Assembly: GCA_017625835.1 (NCBI GenBank)
Contig: JAGAKF010000002.1
Coordinates: 1 to 49,920, forward strand
DNA from: Clostridia bacterium
GTDB lineage: Bacteria > Bacillota > Clostridia > Oscillospirales > Acutalibacteraceae
Direction: 5' to 3'
DNA length: 49,920 nucleotides
Shown here: one piece after another, positions 1-8,630 of the stretch
Numbering within the stretch: position 1 is the first letter of the stretch
Layout of the letters: each line of letters opens with the position of its first letter
Position numbers and translations under genes: made by a program
Notes under the pieces: generated by a model
The model's database searches: none
What the model was told of the DNA's origin: nothing
The model's input: only the letters and a program-made list of their open reading frames with translations

Positions 1-615
1 GAGGTCACCCTTTCTGTGAGGACCGTCAAGGATCATCTGGTCACCTGTGTAAGCGTGAACAGTTGTCATGATACCGCTCTGAACCGGAGCATAGTCGTTG
101 AGAGCCTTAGCCATAGGAGCAAGGCAGTTTGTTGTACAAGAAGCAGCAGAGATGATTGTATCATCAGCTGTGAGTGTACCCTCGTTAACTGAGTAAACGA
201 TTGTCGGAAGGTCGTTACCAGCAGGAGCTGAAATAACAACTTTCTTAGCACCAGCATCGATGTGAGCCTGTGCCTTAGCCTTTGAGCAGTAGAAACCTGT
301 GCACTCAAGAACTACATCAACACCGATTTCGCCCCAAGGAAGCTCTGCAGCGTTAGCCATAGCATAGATCTTAAGAGTCTTGCCGTCAACTGTGATTGTA
401 CCAGCTTCGTCATCAGCTGAAACTGTGTGAAGGTTCTCACCGATTGTACCGCAGTAACCACCCTGTGCTGTGTCATACTTAAGAAGAGCAGCAAGCATTG
501 AGGGCTTTGTGAGGTCGTTGATAGCAACAACATCATAACCTTCTGCACCGAACATCTGGCGGAATGCAAGACGACCGATACGACCGAAACCGTTAATAGC
601 AACTTTAACTGACAT
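1..615 (-). CDS. gap: Glyceraldehyde-3-phosphate dehydrogenase, 5' part (cut by window edge)
   Basis: This glycolytic enzyme oxidises glyceraldehyde 3-phosphate with NAD+ and phosphate to 1,3-bisphosphoglycerate in the cytoplasm. The reading frame starts at the ATG at 615 and stays open to base 1, giving about 205 residues of a family usually near 335, so the C-terminal third or more lies outside the window. The N-terminus carries the Rossmann motif NGFGRIGR at residues 8-15. The catalytic cysteine is Cys160 in [16 protein letters not shown] ribosome binding site sits about 9 bases before the ATG. A possible promoter lies at 662-690. Identity is sure; the NAD versus NADP preference cannot be read without the rest of the protein. 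Confidence 0.97.
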   Translation of the reverse strand, partial: MSVKVAINGFGRIGRLAFRQMFGAEGYDVVAINDLTKPSMLAALLKYDTAQGGYCGTIGENLHTVSADDEAGTITVDGKTLKIYAMANAAELPWGEIGVDVVLECTGFYCSKAKAQAHIDAGAKKVVISAPAGNDLPTIVYSVNEGTLTADDTIISAASCTTNCLAPMAKALNDYAPVQSGIMTTVHAYTGDQMILDGPHRKGDL

Positions 616-661
616 TTGAATTACCTCCAAAATAGTATTTTAATTTTTTATACCGTTAGTT

Positions 662-690
662 ATTTTATAACTTTTAAAGAATTAATTCAA
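662..690 (-). promoter_or_regulatory. Candidate sigma-A promoter of gap
   Basis: On the minus strand TTGAAT (685-690) and TAAAAT (662-667) are 17 bases apart. The 616-880 gap is very AT-rich, so chance matches are likely; confidence is moderate. Nothing else is recognisable in this gap. Confidence 0.45.
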
Positions 691-844
691 GTGGTTTGTT
701 ATATTTTTAACTCAATTTTTAAACTTTTGGTATTCTGTACAAAAAATGTAAAATCCTGACAAAAAAGCATATGAAATTAACAAAAGAAAGCGTAAATTTT
801 TTCACTGTATTTTTAGTTTTTCCAATAATTATTCATTGATTCGC

Positions 845-890
845 TTGAATTCAGTATATTTTATTGTATAATTATCAAAGAAACGAGGTG
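845..890 (+). promoter_or_regulatory. Promoter and ribosome binding site of the pseudouridine synthase
   Basis: TTGAAT (845-850) and TATAAT (867-872) are spaced by 16 bases. The ribosome binding site GAGGTG (885-890) follows, 5 bases before the ATG at 896. The leader would be very short. Confidence 0.7.
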
Positions 891-895
891 AAGCT

Positions 896-1765
896 ATGGG
901 CCGACTGATTTCGTACACCGTTGAGAAAGACTACGACGGAGAAAACGTATACAAGTTTTTAAGAGAAAAAGCAAAAATTTCATACCGCCTTCTGAAATCT
1001 TTAAAACAGATTCCGAAAGGTATTATGCTCAACGGCGAACACATACGCACCGTCGACATCATACACACAGGTGATATCCTTTCAGTTGACATCCCCTGCC
1101 CTGAGAGTGAAATCGAGCCCGTTGAAATGCCTCTCGAAATTCTTTACGAGGATAATGATTTACTCATAATCAACAAGGATCCGTTCATCGCCTGCCATCC
1201 GACACATAATCATCAGGGTGACACACTCGCAAACGCGGTTGCATATTACCTTAAGGAGAAAAACAAGAACTCGGTTTTCAGAGCCGTCGGCAGACTTGAC
1301 AAAGGCACATCGGGAATTGTTATCTGTGCACTTAACAAGCATTGCGCCGCAATGATTCCGGGAAACGTTGAAAAAGAATATCTTGCAATCATAAACGGTA
1401 AGCCTGAAAAAGAAGGTACGATTGACGCACCGATATACCGCCCTGATCCGATGAAAACAATACGTGCCGTGGGAAAAGGCGGAGATTATGCTATCACTCA
1501 TTGGTCGGTAATAAAGCAGAATGAGCAGATGGCTCTTGCGAGAATCAACCTGGAAACAGGCAGAACACATCAGATACGAGTACATTTTGCACATATAGGT
1601 ATGCCGCTTGTCGGTGACAGTCTTTACGGAACAGACGAGAATGATTATGGACATCAGATGCTTCATTGCCATCAGGTAATATTTATTCATCCCGTAACGG
1701 GCGAAAAAATCACAATCAATGCATCTATGCCTGAGGATATGCAGAAGATTGCGGATAAAATTTAA
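896..1765 (+). CDS. RluA-family 23S rRNA/tRNA pseudouridine synthase
   Basis: This enzyme isomerises specific uridines in structured RNA to pseudouridine. The 289-residue protein has an N-terminal S4-like RNA-binding segment (about residues 12-68, ending in GDILSVDIP) and then the catalytic domain. The catalytic aspartate is Asp135 in GRLDKGTSG, and the C-terminal signature LETGRTHQIRVHF is present. Length and layout fit the RluC/RluD group (COG0564). Which uridine is modified cannot be told from sequence because Firmicutes carry several paralogues. It is one of only two plus-strand genes here, with its own promoter and a strong terminator at 1771-1797, so it is probably monocistronic. Confidence 0.95.
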   Translation: MGRLISYTVEKDYDGENVYKFLREKAKISYRLLKSLKQIPKGIMLNGEHIRTVDIIHTGDILSVDIPCPESEIEPVEMPLEILYEDNDLLIINKDPFIACHPTHNHQGDTLANAVAYYLKEKNKNSVFRAVGRLDKGTSGIVICALNKHCAAMIPGNVEKEYLAIINGKPEKEGTIDAPIYRPDPMKTIRAVGKGGDYAITHWSVIKQNEQMALARINLETGRTHQIRVHFAHIGMPLVGDSLYGTDENDYGHQMLHCHQVIFIHPVTGEKITINASMPEDMQKIADKI

Positions 1766-1770
1766 GATAC

Positions 1771-1797
1771 AAAAAGCACCCATGTGGGTGCTTTTTC
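1771..1797. terminator. Bidirectional intrinsic terminator
   Basis: The stem AAAAAGCACCCA pairs with TGGGTGCTTTTT, leaving a very tight loop. T-tracts on both strands let it serve both the pseudouridine synthase and the convergent gene ending at 1819. Confidence 0.85.
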
Positions 1798-1818
1798 TTA
1801 TTTATAAGCGTACTTTGT

Positions 1819-2688
1819 TTACACCGTCCACTTATAATGCCTTAAATTAGAATCCATAAACAATGCACCGATATCAAGGGCGTGGATAAGTGTTCCGTCC
1901 TCCATAGGATAAACGGTGACGTCCTCGCCTTCTCCGCCGAAGTTGTCGATGAGCTTCCATTCATACATAATTCTGTCAAAGCATTTTACAACTTCTCCTG
2001 TAAATGGGTTGATTGTATAAACAGCTCTTGTTGCATCGTTGGTGCCGACGTAGATAAGTCCGTTATATACTTCTCCGCCCTGAATTCTACCGACTGTTTC
2101 AGAGAGTTCAACCTTCTTTACATAATCGAAAGTTTCGAGGTCGAAGCAGTAAATCTCCGTTGCTTCCTTACTGTGGGAAGAATAGATAAGTCCGTTTTCT
2201 TCATCGCAGGAAAGCCACGACATTCCACGCGTCATAATTTCATTTGAAAGCACTTCATACTCGCCCGTAAACTCAAGCGTCTGAGCATCATAAACCGCAA
2301 TTATCGGATACTCCCACACCTTACTGTCCTCAAGGGGTGCGTAAATATAACCGTCACAGTAGCTGATTCCGCCGATGTGCGCCGAACCGTAATTGTCGGC
2401 AAGTTCATCGGGTATCGCATTATAATTATAAGCAAGGACAGTCTGATTATCAAAAGCGATTTTAACAAGAGAATTCTTTCCGCTGAAATACCAGCCCTCT
2501 CCGTCGGTTGTAACGCCCTGAGCACGTTCAAGAGTTTCAAGACCAAACACCTTGGAGTTTGACTCGTACGGGTAAATATCCCCGTTGAACCCTGCATTAA
2601 TTGAGTTGCTCATTGTCATAAGCAAGGCAATTATACCCGCAAAGATTCTGTAAAAAGTACCTTTTACAATATTATAAAATACAAGCAT
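1819..2688 (-). CDS. Secreted or membrane-anchored beta-propeller-like protein of unknown function
   Basis: This protein has about 289 residues. I place the start at the ATG at 2688, which has AGAGGTAG just upstream; an in-frame ATG at 2727 would overlap the previous gene and lacks a comparable site. Residues 1-32 form a signal peptide or signal anchor (FAGIIALLMTMSNS core, then AGFNGD). The rest is built of repeats of 40-50 residues in which a hydrophobic strand with an ISYCDGYIYAP, EENGLIYSSH or VYNGLIYVGT pattern precedes a turn, as in SMP-30/NHL/YncE-like propellers. No catalytic residues are evident. It follows the hydrolase gene after an 11-base gap, so the two are probably co-transcribed. 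The fold is inferred from the strand periodicity only. Confidence 0.75.
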   Translation of the reverse strand: MLVFYNIVKGTFYRIFAGIIALLMTMSNSINAGFNGDIYPYESNSKVFGLETLERAQGVTTDGEGWYFSGKNSLVKIAFDNQTVLAYNYNAIPDELADNYGSAHIGGISYCDGYIYAPLEDSKVWEYPIIAVYDAQTLEFTGEYEVLSNEIMTRGMSWLSCDEENGLIYSSHSKEATEIYCFDLETFDYVKKVELSETVGRIQGGEVYNGLIYVGTNDATRAVYTINPFTGEVVKCFDRIMYEWKLIDNFGGEGEDVTVYPMEDGTLIHALDIGALFMDSNLRHYKWTV

Positions 2689-2699
2689 TTTTCTACCTC

Positions 2700-3638
2700 T
2701 TATTTGCCGATTACAGAATCGCACCATGCTGCGATATCTGCATACACGGTAAATCTCTCATCTTCGTTGTGTATCTCGTGTCTGAGGCCCTCGTAGAGCT
2801 TGATTGCAACGTTTGTGTGACCTGTCTCTTTAAACTTTTCATAAACTGTTCTGACGCCCTTGCCGTACATTCCGACCGGATCTTCCGTACCTGCGATAAG
2901 ATACATCGGCAAATCTTTCGGAGTAGCTTTGAAAGCATTTTCCGTGCTGATAAACTGAAGGACTTCGAAAAGATTCTTATAACCTGATAATGTAAAGAGG
3001 AAACCGCAGAAATCATCAGCGATATACTTGTCGATATTTTCCTTGTTCACAGAAAGCCAGTCAAAGGCAGTTCTCTTTTCGCAACGCTTGTTGTATGCAC
3101 CGAAAGCGAGTCCGTTGATAAATTCACTCTTGAATTTCGGGCCTTTGATTTTTTCGATAAGAGAAGCAACAAGTATGCCTGCGCCTGCTGCGGGGTTCGG
3201 TCCGCTTGTTCCACAGATAATTGCACCCTCAACGTCGTTCGGATACTTTGTAATATAATGACGTGTAACGAAAGATCCCATACTGTGACCCATAATTATA
3301 ACAGGCTTGCCAAATTCTTTCTTCGCAAGCTGAGTAAGTGTATAAGCATCCTCAACAAAGCCGATTCCGGCCTTGTTTTTGTCACCGTTAAAATAACCGA
3401 GATCATCTTTTGATTTAACAGAACGTCCGTGTCCTGCGTGGTCATTGATAATAAAAGCATAGCCCTGCTCGCAAAGATATCCCGCCATCTCTTCGTATCT
3501 TTCGCCGTGTTCAGCCATTCCGTGTACCAACTGAACAACAGCCTTGATCTCGCCATTTTCAGGAGCCCAACTTCTTGCAAAGATGTCCGCAACTCCTGTT
3601 GCAGACGGATATGTATATTCTTTTCTTACAACTTTCAT
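2700..3638 (-). CDS. Alpha/beta hydrolase, monoacylglycerol lipase/lysophospholipase-like
   Basis: This is a 312-residue serine hydrolase of the Hydrolase_4 (serine aminopeptidase S33) type. The start is the ATG at 3638, with ACCTCC (GGAGGT on the coding strand) at 3645-3650; an upstream TTG at 3671 has no such site. Visible elements are the oxyanion segment QLVHGMAEHGERY, the NDHAGHGRS loop typical of bacterial monoglyceride lipases, the nucleophile serine in GHSMGS, the acid in AGTEDPVG, and the histidine in GLRHEIHNE. No signal peptide is seen, so it should act in the cytoplasm on lipid-derived esters, but the substrate is an inference. It lies near a lipid-kinase-like gene, which fits a lipid turnover setting. 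Confidence 0.9.
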   Translation of the reverse strand: MKVVRKEYTYPSATGVADIFARSWAPENGEIKAVVQLVHGMAEHGERYEEMAGYLCEQGYAFIINDHAGHGRSVKSKDDLGYFNGDKNKAGIGFVEDAYTLTQLAKKEFGKPVIIMGHSMGSFVTRHYITKYPNDVEGAIICGTSGPNPAAGAGILVASLIEKIKGPKFKSEFINGLAFGAYNKRCEKRTAFDWLSVNKENIDKYIADDFCGFLFTLSGYKNLFEVLQFISTENAFKATPKDLPMYLIAGTEDPVGMYGKGVRTVYEKFKETGHTNVAIKLYEGLRHEIHNEDERFTVYADIAAWCDSVIGK

Positions 3639-3748
3639 AAGTAAACCTCCGTAGAAATTTATTCTTGGCAATATTATACCACTCGGTGGAATTTTTTTAT
3701 ATAAATAAATTTAACAAATAGAGTTTTTTCTCTTTGTGCAAAACAACA

Positions 3749-3772
3749 AAACGGCTGCCGAAGCAGCCGTTT
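3749..3772 (-). terminator. Intrinsic terminator after the lipid kinase gene
   Basis: A 10-bp stem (3749-3758 with 3763-3772) is closed by a UUCG tetraloop in the minus-strand RNA and followed by a loose T-rich stretch. It separates the lipid kinase gene from the hydrolase. Confidence 0.8.
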
Positions 3773-3776
3773 ATTA

Positions 3777-4706
3777 TTAATCGTTATTATCAAGGAACAG
3801 CTTATCGTTATCCGAATAGATATCGTATGCATTGTGAATTACGCTGATCTCGGCATCACCGTGATCTCCGCCGTATTCACCGTCAAGTGTCCAAGGAATC
3901 TTGTCTTCACACGTGATTTTAACGTGCTTTGTTTTCGTAAAGATGATGTGGTCACCGCTGTAATCTTTATGAATAACCTTATTGAGAATACCGAGAACGT
4001 CGATATTTCTCTTAAGACCGTGAACGATTAAAAGTTCAAAATATCCGTCGTTTAGTTTGATGTCATCATACTTGAAAACACCTGCAACAGAAGTTGTATT
4101 TGAAATCGCACCGAAATACACGTTACCTTCAACAACTCCGCCGTCATACTCAATTTTCATATTTGTAGGCTTGAATCCGAAAAGCATCGGGAAAAGTCTG
4201 ACACCGACACCGTAAAGCACATATGCTTCGTGACCGAAGAGATTCTTCCATTTCTGCGGAGTTGCATAAGAAAGATCTGTAGCGGCACCGAATGAAGCAA
4301 TGTAATTGAAATGTCTGTTCTGGAAAACACCGACATCGTATCCGTTTGTTTTTCCGTTGAGGATAAGATCAGTTGCAGGACCTACACCGACAGGAATACC
4401 GAGGGTGCTTGCAAGGTCGTTTGTAGAACCCGACGGAATATAACCGACAGGGATTCTTTTGTCAAGAGCAAGAAGACCGTTAACAGTCTCATTGAGTGTT
4501 CCGTCGCCGCCACAACAAAGAACGAGGTCAAAATCATTACCCTTTTCTTTTACTATAGCTGTTGCATCTTCAGGACCCTTCGTAGTTTCAACAACAAATT
4601 CAAAGTCCGCAGATGAAAGTTTATTTATAATATCGATTGCGCTGACACGCTTACGGTCAACACCTGCACGAGGATTAATTACAATCAAAACTTTTTTCTT
4701 AGCCAA
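3777..4706 (-). CDS. Diacylglycerol-kinase-family lipid kinase (DgkB/YegS-like)
   Basis: This protein is a DAGK_cat-type kinase that phosphorylates a lipid alcohol, classically diacylglycerol to phosphatidate, at the cytoplasmic membrane face. It has about 309 residues from a TTG start at 4706; AAGGAAG lies just upstream and the product then begins AKKKVLIVINPRAG, as is usual for the family. An in-frame TTG at 4730 is less likely. The nucleotide-binding signature GGDGTLNE is at residues 66-73, followed by PSGSTNDLA. The C-terminal DAGK domain ends with TLDGEYGGDHG. A sigma-A promoter lies at 4754-4782 and a UUCG terminator follows. Diacylglycerol, ceramide and undecaprenol are all possible substrates; sequence alone does not decide. 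Confidence 0.9.
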   Translation of the reverse strand: MAKKKVLIVINPRAGVDRKRVSAIDIINKLSSADFEFVVETTKGPEDATAIVKEKGNDFDLVLCCGGDGTLNETVNGLLALDKRIPVGYIPSGSTNDLASTLGIPVGVGPATDLILNGKTNGYDVGVFQNRHFNYIASFGAATDLSYATPQKWKNLFGHEAYVLYGVGVRLFPMLFGFKPTNMKIEYDGGVVEGNVYFGAISNTTSVAGVFKYDDIKLNDGYFELLIVHGLKRNIDVLGILNKVIHKDYSGDHIIFTKTKHVKITCEDKIPWTLDGEYGGDHGDAEISVIHNAYDIYSDNDKLFLDNND

Positions 4707-4753
4707 CTCTTCACTTCCTTTTTCAGTCAAATAATTATTCCAAGACCTTTAAA

Positions 4754-4782
4754 AGTATATCAAAACACAAAATCACAGTCAA
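4754..4782 (-). promoter_or_regulatory. Sigma-A promoter of the lipid kinase gene
   Basis: TTGACT (4777-4782) and TATACT (4754-4759) on the minus strand have a 17-base spacer. Confidence 0.75.
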
Positions 4783-4825
4783 TAGAATTGATATAAATAT
4801 TGTTAAAACAGAATTTACAACAAAA

Positions 4826-5482
4826 TTATCGAATCTTCAGGTCGAAAATTTGGTAGATTTCAGTGTAGTCTTTTACATAAAAATCGGCAACTTCCCTGAT
4901 ATGCTCGCGTTCTTCTTCTGCAGAATAGTCTTCAATCGCAACAATTTTATATCCTGCCTTTTTCGCAGTATCAATTGCATAAGCCGCATCCTCAAAAACA
5001 AAAGTGTTTTCATCCGCACCCATAAAATCACGCGCCATATTGAAAACATCCGGTTCGTGTTTGCTTATACCTATCTCGCGCGTTGAAAAAACTTTATCAA
5101 AGTATTCAAGCAGACCGTTTCTTTCAAGAGCCGGTTCCATAAGGTAACGGTCCGTAGCTGTTGCAACCACACAACGTACTCCGTTGTCTTTTAACGTCTG
5201 CAGAAATTCACGCACACCTTCTTTTGCTTTTGCTACGTTGTTATAATAATATTCTAGTATTTTCATTATATCTGCACGGATTTCTTCGGGTGTCATATCA
5301 AGCTCGTAATTTTCAAGGAAATACTTTATCGCATTGAAATAACCGTATTTTCTGAAAATCCTGCTCTCTTTGGGTTCGATTCCGCGCATCATAAGGAAGG
5401 CACTGTCCAACGTATCCCAGATATGCATTGAATCCAGAAGCGTACCGTCAGCATCAAAAATAGCATACTTTATCTTTTCCAT
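4826..5482 (-). CDS. HAD-superfamily phosphatase (beta-phosphoglucomutase/phosphoglycolate phosphatase-like)
   Basis: This protein has 218 residues from the ATG at 5482, preceded by AAAAGGT; the upstream in-frame extension would run through a terminator hairpin and is rejected. It is a class IA HAD hydrolase. Motif I is FDADGTLLDS with the nucleophile Asp10 and Asp12, a four-helix cap follows, motif II lies in VVATATD, motif III lysine in SKHEPDVF, and motif IV in FEDAAYAI. It acts in the cytoplasm on a small phosphorylated metabolite that cannot be named. The hairpin at 5509-5527 lies directly upstream with no clear promoter between, so expression may depend on read-through from the small secreted-protein gene. 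Confidence 0.9.
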   Translation of the reverse strand: MEKIKYAIFDADGTLLDSMHIWDTLDSAFLMMRGIEPKESRIFRKYGYFNAIKYFLENYELDMTPEEIRADIMKILEYYYNNVAKAKEGVREFLQTLKDNGVRCVVATATDRYLMEPALERNGLLEYFDKVFSTREIGISKHEPDVFNMARDFMGADENTFVFEDAAYAIDTAKKAGYKIVAIEDYSAEEEREHIREVADFYVKDYTEIYQIFDLKIR

Positions 5483-5500
5483 AAATAAATACCTTTTTAA

Positions 5501-5527
5501 AAAATTGAGGCGGAACTTCCGTCCGCC
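5501..5527 (-). terminator. Intrinsic terminator between secreted-protein gene and HAD gene
   Basis: On the minus strand GGCGGA pairs with TCCGCC (5522-5527 with 5509-5514) and is followed by TCAATTTTTT. It lies immediately upstream of the HAD gene. Confidence 0.7.
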
Positions 5528-5550
5528 CCGTAAAATCAAATTAAGTTAAA

Positions 5551-6129
5551 TCAGATGTAAAGGAACCATTCGAGGATACTTACGATAAAATCAATAAGAT
5601 CCAACCAGATACCTTCAGCGCCCCAAGTGTACATCCAGTCGATAAGCTTCTCGATCGGCTTTGTTGAAACGTGCTCAACATCAAGTGCTTCGATGATGTC
5701 ATTACCTGTTACGCTTACAGTAAGCTCAGCACTGTTCTTTCCGTCTTCAGAAACGAATGTACCCTCTGCAAAATAGAAGTTGTATGTTTCAGCGTGGTTA
5801 ATGTAATTATTGAAATCAATGATAATAACTGCACTTCCGCCGCCCGGAGTAAGAGCATAACCGATATCAGCAATTTTAGCTGTAAGAATGTTTGCTACTT
5901 CTGCACCTGTACCTACTGATACAACAGCACCCTCAGCAAAATTAGCGATCTCGCCCTTTACTTCAATTGCAATTGTCTGTGCATAGTCATCATTCCAGTC
6001 ACCTTCTACGCCGTAGAGAGAACCAGTAAGAGCAAATGTTGTTTCCTCAGCATTTGCCATAACCGGAACTGCAAAAAGAACAGCGAGCGAAAGGATTACA
6101 GCCAATACTTTTGAAAAAGTCTTTGTCAT
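5551..6129 (-). CDS. Small secreted protein of unknown function
   Basis: This protein has 192 residues from the ATG at 6129, which has GAGGTG six bases upstream. It begins with a clear Sec signal peptide (VLAVILSLAVLFAVPVMA) and a likely cleavage after ANA. The mature part is acidic, rich in beta-strand patterns (AVIIIDFNNYI, AELTVSVTGND) and looks like an immunoglobulin- or cohesin-like sandwich, but I do not recognise a family. It ends with an amphipathic, Trp-rich tail (WLDLIDFIVSILEWFLYI) that could associate with a membrane. It has its own promoter (6182-6209) and terminator. No function is proposed. Confidence 0.8.
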   Translation of the reverse strand: MTKTFSKVLAVILSLAVLFAVPVMANAEETTFALTGSLYGVEGDWNDDYAQTIAIEVKGEIANFAEGAVVSVGTGAEVANILTAKIADIGYALTPGGGSAVIIIDFNNYINHAETYNFYFAEGTFVSEDGKNSAELTVSVTGNDIIEALDVEHVSTKPIEKLIDWMYTWGAEGIWLDLIDFIVSILEWFLYI

Positions 6130-6181
6130 AAATAACACCTCATTTTTATTTTTTTACAGATCACAATCCGTATTTGATATA

Positions 6182-6209
6182 ATTTTACCACAAGATAGCA
6201 ATTTGTCAA
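6182..6209 (-). promoter_or_regulatory. Sigma-A promoter of the small secreted-protein gene
   Basis: TTGACA (6204-6209) and TAAAAT (6182-6187) on the minus strand have a 16-base spacer. Confidence 0.65.
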
Positions 6210-6229
6210 TAAACACTATGACTAAAATA

Positions 6230-8617
6230 TCAGGTGGTAAGTTTAGCATAGTTTGCCATAAGCTTCTTTGTACCCGATTTGTCAAAAGCAATTTCGAGCA
6301 ACGTGTCGTTGCCGACCGACTGTGCCGAAAGAACAACGCCTGTGCCGAAGACTTTGTGTTTAACTGTATCGCCGACCTTGAACGATGCCGAAGACTGTGC
6401 AGGCGCAGCAGGTTTTGAGAACGAAGACTGACCGGAGAAGCCTCTTTTGATCGGACGTCCGCTTGTAAAATCTTCGCCAAAATCCTTGTACGGTTCACTT
6501 TCAGCACTTCGTTTGAATGAGCTGTAAGATGTAACGCCTGTTTTCTCAGTTAAATCAGACGGTATTTCATTGATAAATCTTGACGGAGGGTTGTGGGAAG
6601 TGGAGCCAAAAATAAGCCTTGTTCGTGTATTAGTGAGGTAAAGCTTTTCTTTAGCTCTTGTGATACCGACGTATGCGAGACGTCTTTCCTCTTCCATATC
6701 CTCAGGATTGTAAATCGACTGTGAACCCGGGAAAACTCCGTCTTCCAGACCGATAATAAACACTACCGGGAATTCAAGACCCTTTGCTGAGTGCATTGTC
6801 ATCATAACAACAGCATCAACATCAGCATTGTAGTTGTCAATATCCGTCATCAGGGCAATTTCCTCAAGGAAGCCGTTAAGTGTCGGATCCTCAGACTCTT
6901 CCTCATAACGCATAAGGTTAGCCTTAAGCTCGTTAAGGTTTTCCTTTCTGTCCTGGGCTGTGTCCTTGTCCTCATTAAGAGAAACATAGTATCCTGTCTT
7001 ATTCAGAACGAGTTCAAGCAACTGCGAGGGTTTGAGTTCCTGAGCAGCTTCTGCAATCTCATCCATCATCGTTGTAAACGAATTAAGCTTCTGTGCAGCT
7101 CTGCTTAGTGCCGGATAACTGCTCGCATTTGAGATAACTTCATACATACTGACGCCGAGGCCTGCCGCGATCTCTGAAGCGTTATTAAGAGTTGTATCTC
7201 CTATTCCCCTCTTCGGCTCGTTGATTATACGACGAAGACGGACATTGTCCGAAGGATTGTTTACAACCGTCAGATAAGCGAGAGCGTCCTTGATTTCTTT
7301 ACGTTCGTAGAATCGCAGACCGCCGATAATACGGTACGGTACACCTGCTCTTACAAAAGCATTTTCAATAAGGCTCGACTGCGCATTCATTCTGTAAAGA
7401 ACAGCATGGTCGCTCATTTTTTTGCCGTTTGCGGCATTCTTCATAACGGTATCCGCAACAAAGCGTGCCTCTTCCCTTTCGTCGTAGGAGGTATTAACAA
7501 CAATTTTGTCGCCCATTCCGTTATCTGTCCAGAGATTTTTGCCCTTACGCTGCTGATTGTTGGAAATAACAGCATTAGCGGCATCAAGAATAGTCTGGGT
7601 TGAACGGTAATTCTGTTCAAGGCGGATAACCTTTGCATCGCGGTATCTTTCTTCAAAGCTGAGAATGTTCTCGATTGTAGCTCCGCGGAATTTATAGATA
7701 CTCTGGTCATCATCACCGACAACGCAGATGTTTCTGTACTTATCGGCAAGAATACTCGTCAGCACATACTGGGCGTGGTTCGTATCCTGATACTCGTCAA
7801 CAAGGATGTATTTGAATTTATTCTGGTAGTAATTTCTTACTTCCTCGTGATTTTCAAGAAGTTCAACTGTTTTGAAAATGATATCGTCGAAATCAAGCGC
7901 ATCAGCTGTCTTTAAAAGCTTCTGATAGCACTCGTAAGCACGTCCGATTGTTTTAAGTCTCACGTCCGAACCTGCCTGCTCGATAAACTCCTGCGGAGTA
8001 ATCAACCTGTCTTTCGCCTTGCTGATTTCTTTTAAAATCATTTTGTGAGAAAGCATTTTATCGTTGATTTCAAGAAGGCGTTGAACTTCCTTCATAACAC
8101 GTTTTGAATCATCCGTGTCGTAAATTGTAAAGTGATTTGAATATCCGAGCAGATCGGCATAACGACGAAGAATACGCGAACAAGCTGAGTGGAAAGTGCT
8201 TGCCCAAATATCAGTCGCAGCATCGCCGAGAAGCCTTGCGAGACGTTCCTTAAGCTCATTTGCTGCTTTATTGGTAAATGTAATTGCAAGAATTTCCCAC
8301 GGCTGAGGTGCATCGACCGAAAGAAGGTCGTACACGTCAAAAAGATCAACCGTAGGATCGTTGAGATACGCTCTCATTATGGCAACGTCAGTTTCAGTCG
8401 GTTCAAAGTCACATTTATCTGAATTATATGCGTTGCCGTATTTAATCATATTAGCAATACGGTTAACAAGAACCGTAGTTTTTCCGCTGCCTGCACCTGC
8501 AAGAAGCAGCAAGGGGCCTTTTACTGTATAAATAGCCTCTTGCTGCTTGTCGTTCATTTTTGAAAAATCTTTTGCAATTATACGGCGGCGAAGTTCAAAA
8601 AATTCGTCTCTAAGCAT
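6230..8617 (-). CDS. pcrA: ATP-dependent DNA helicase PcrA/UvrD
   Basis: This is a superfamily 1A 3'-5' DNA helicase used in nucleotide excision repair, plasmid and rolling-circle replication and removal of stalled complexes. The 795-residue length fits PcrA. Visible motifs are the Q-motif region MNDKQQEAIY, Walker A AGAGSGKT (residues 40-47), Ia TFTNKAANEL, II DEYQDTNHAQY, III GDDDQSIYKFRGA, IV EQNYRST, V MTMHSAKGLEFPVVF and VI YVGITRAKEKLY. The C-terminus keeps the PcrA-specific domain with VKHKVFGTGVVL, which contacts RNA polymerase in better studied relatives. The gene starts 13 bases after pfkA and shares its promoter. AAAGGA precedes the ATG at 8617. Confidence 0.97.
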   Translation of the reverse strand: MLRDEFFELRRRIIAKDFSKMNDKQQEAIYTVKGPLLLLAGAGSGKTTVLVNRIANMIKYGNAYNSDKCDFEPTETDVAIMRAYLNDPTVDLFDVYDLLSVDAPQPWEILAITFTNKAANELKERLARLLGDAATDIWASTFHSACSRILRRYADLLGYSNHFTIYDTDDSKRVMKEVQRLLEINDKMLSHKMILKEISKAKDRLITPQEFIEQAGSDVRLKTIGRAYECYQKLLKTADALDFDDIIFKTVELLENHEEVRNYYQNKFKYILVDEYQDTNHAQYVLTSILADKYRNICVVGDDDQSIYKFRGATIENILSFEERYRDAKVIRLEQNYRSTQTILDAANAVISNNQQRKGKNLWTDNGMGDKIVVNTSYDEREEARFVADTVMKNAANGKKMSDHAVLYRMNAQSSLIENAFVRAGVPYRIIGGLRFYERKEIKDALAYLTVVNNPSDNVRLRRIINEPKRGIGDTTLNNASEIAAGLGVSMYEVISNASSYPALSRAAQKLNSFTTMMDEIAEAAQELKPSQLLELVLNKTGYYVSLNEDKDTAQDRKENLNELKANLMRYEEESEDPTLNGFLEEIALMTDIDNYNADVDAVVMMTMHSAKGLEFPVVFIIGLEDGVFPGSQSIYNPEDMEEERRLAYVGITRAKEKLYLTNTRTRLIFGSTSHNPPSRFINEIPSDLTEKTGVTSYSSFKRSAESEPYKDFGEDFTSGRPIKRGFSGQSSFSKPAAPAQSSASFKVGDTVKHKVFGTGVVLSAQSVGNDTLLEIAFDKSGTKKLMANYAKLTT

Positions 8618-8630
8618 AATTTATGTCCTT

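Noticed and set aside
1160-1783. 207-residue minus-strand ORF
   Set aside because: It is antisense to the well supported pseudouridine synthase and has no ribosome binding site or recognisable domain.
3651-3690. CCACCGAGTGG palindrome before the hydrolase gene as an operator
   Set aside because: The stem is only four bases long with a three-base loop and the promoter has no good -35, so this is not distinguishable from chance.
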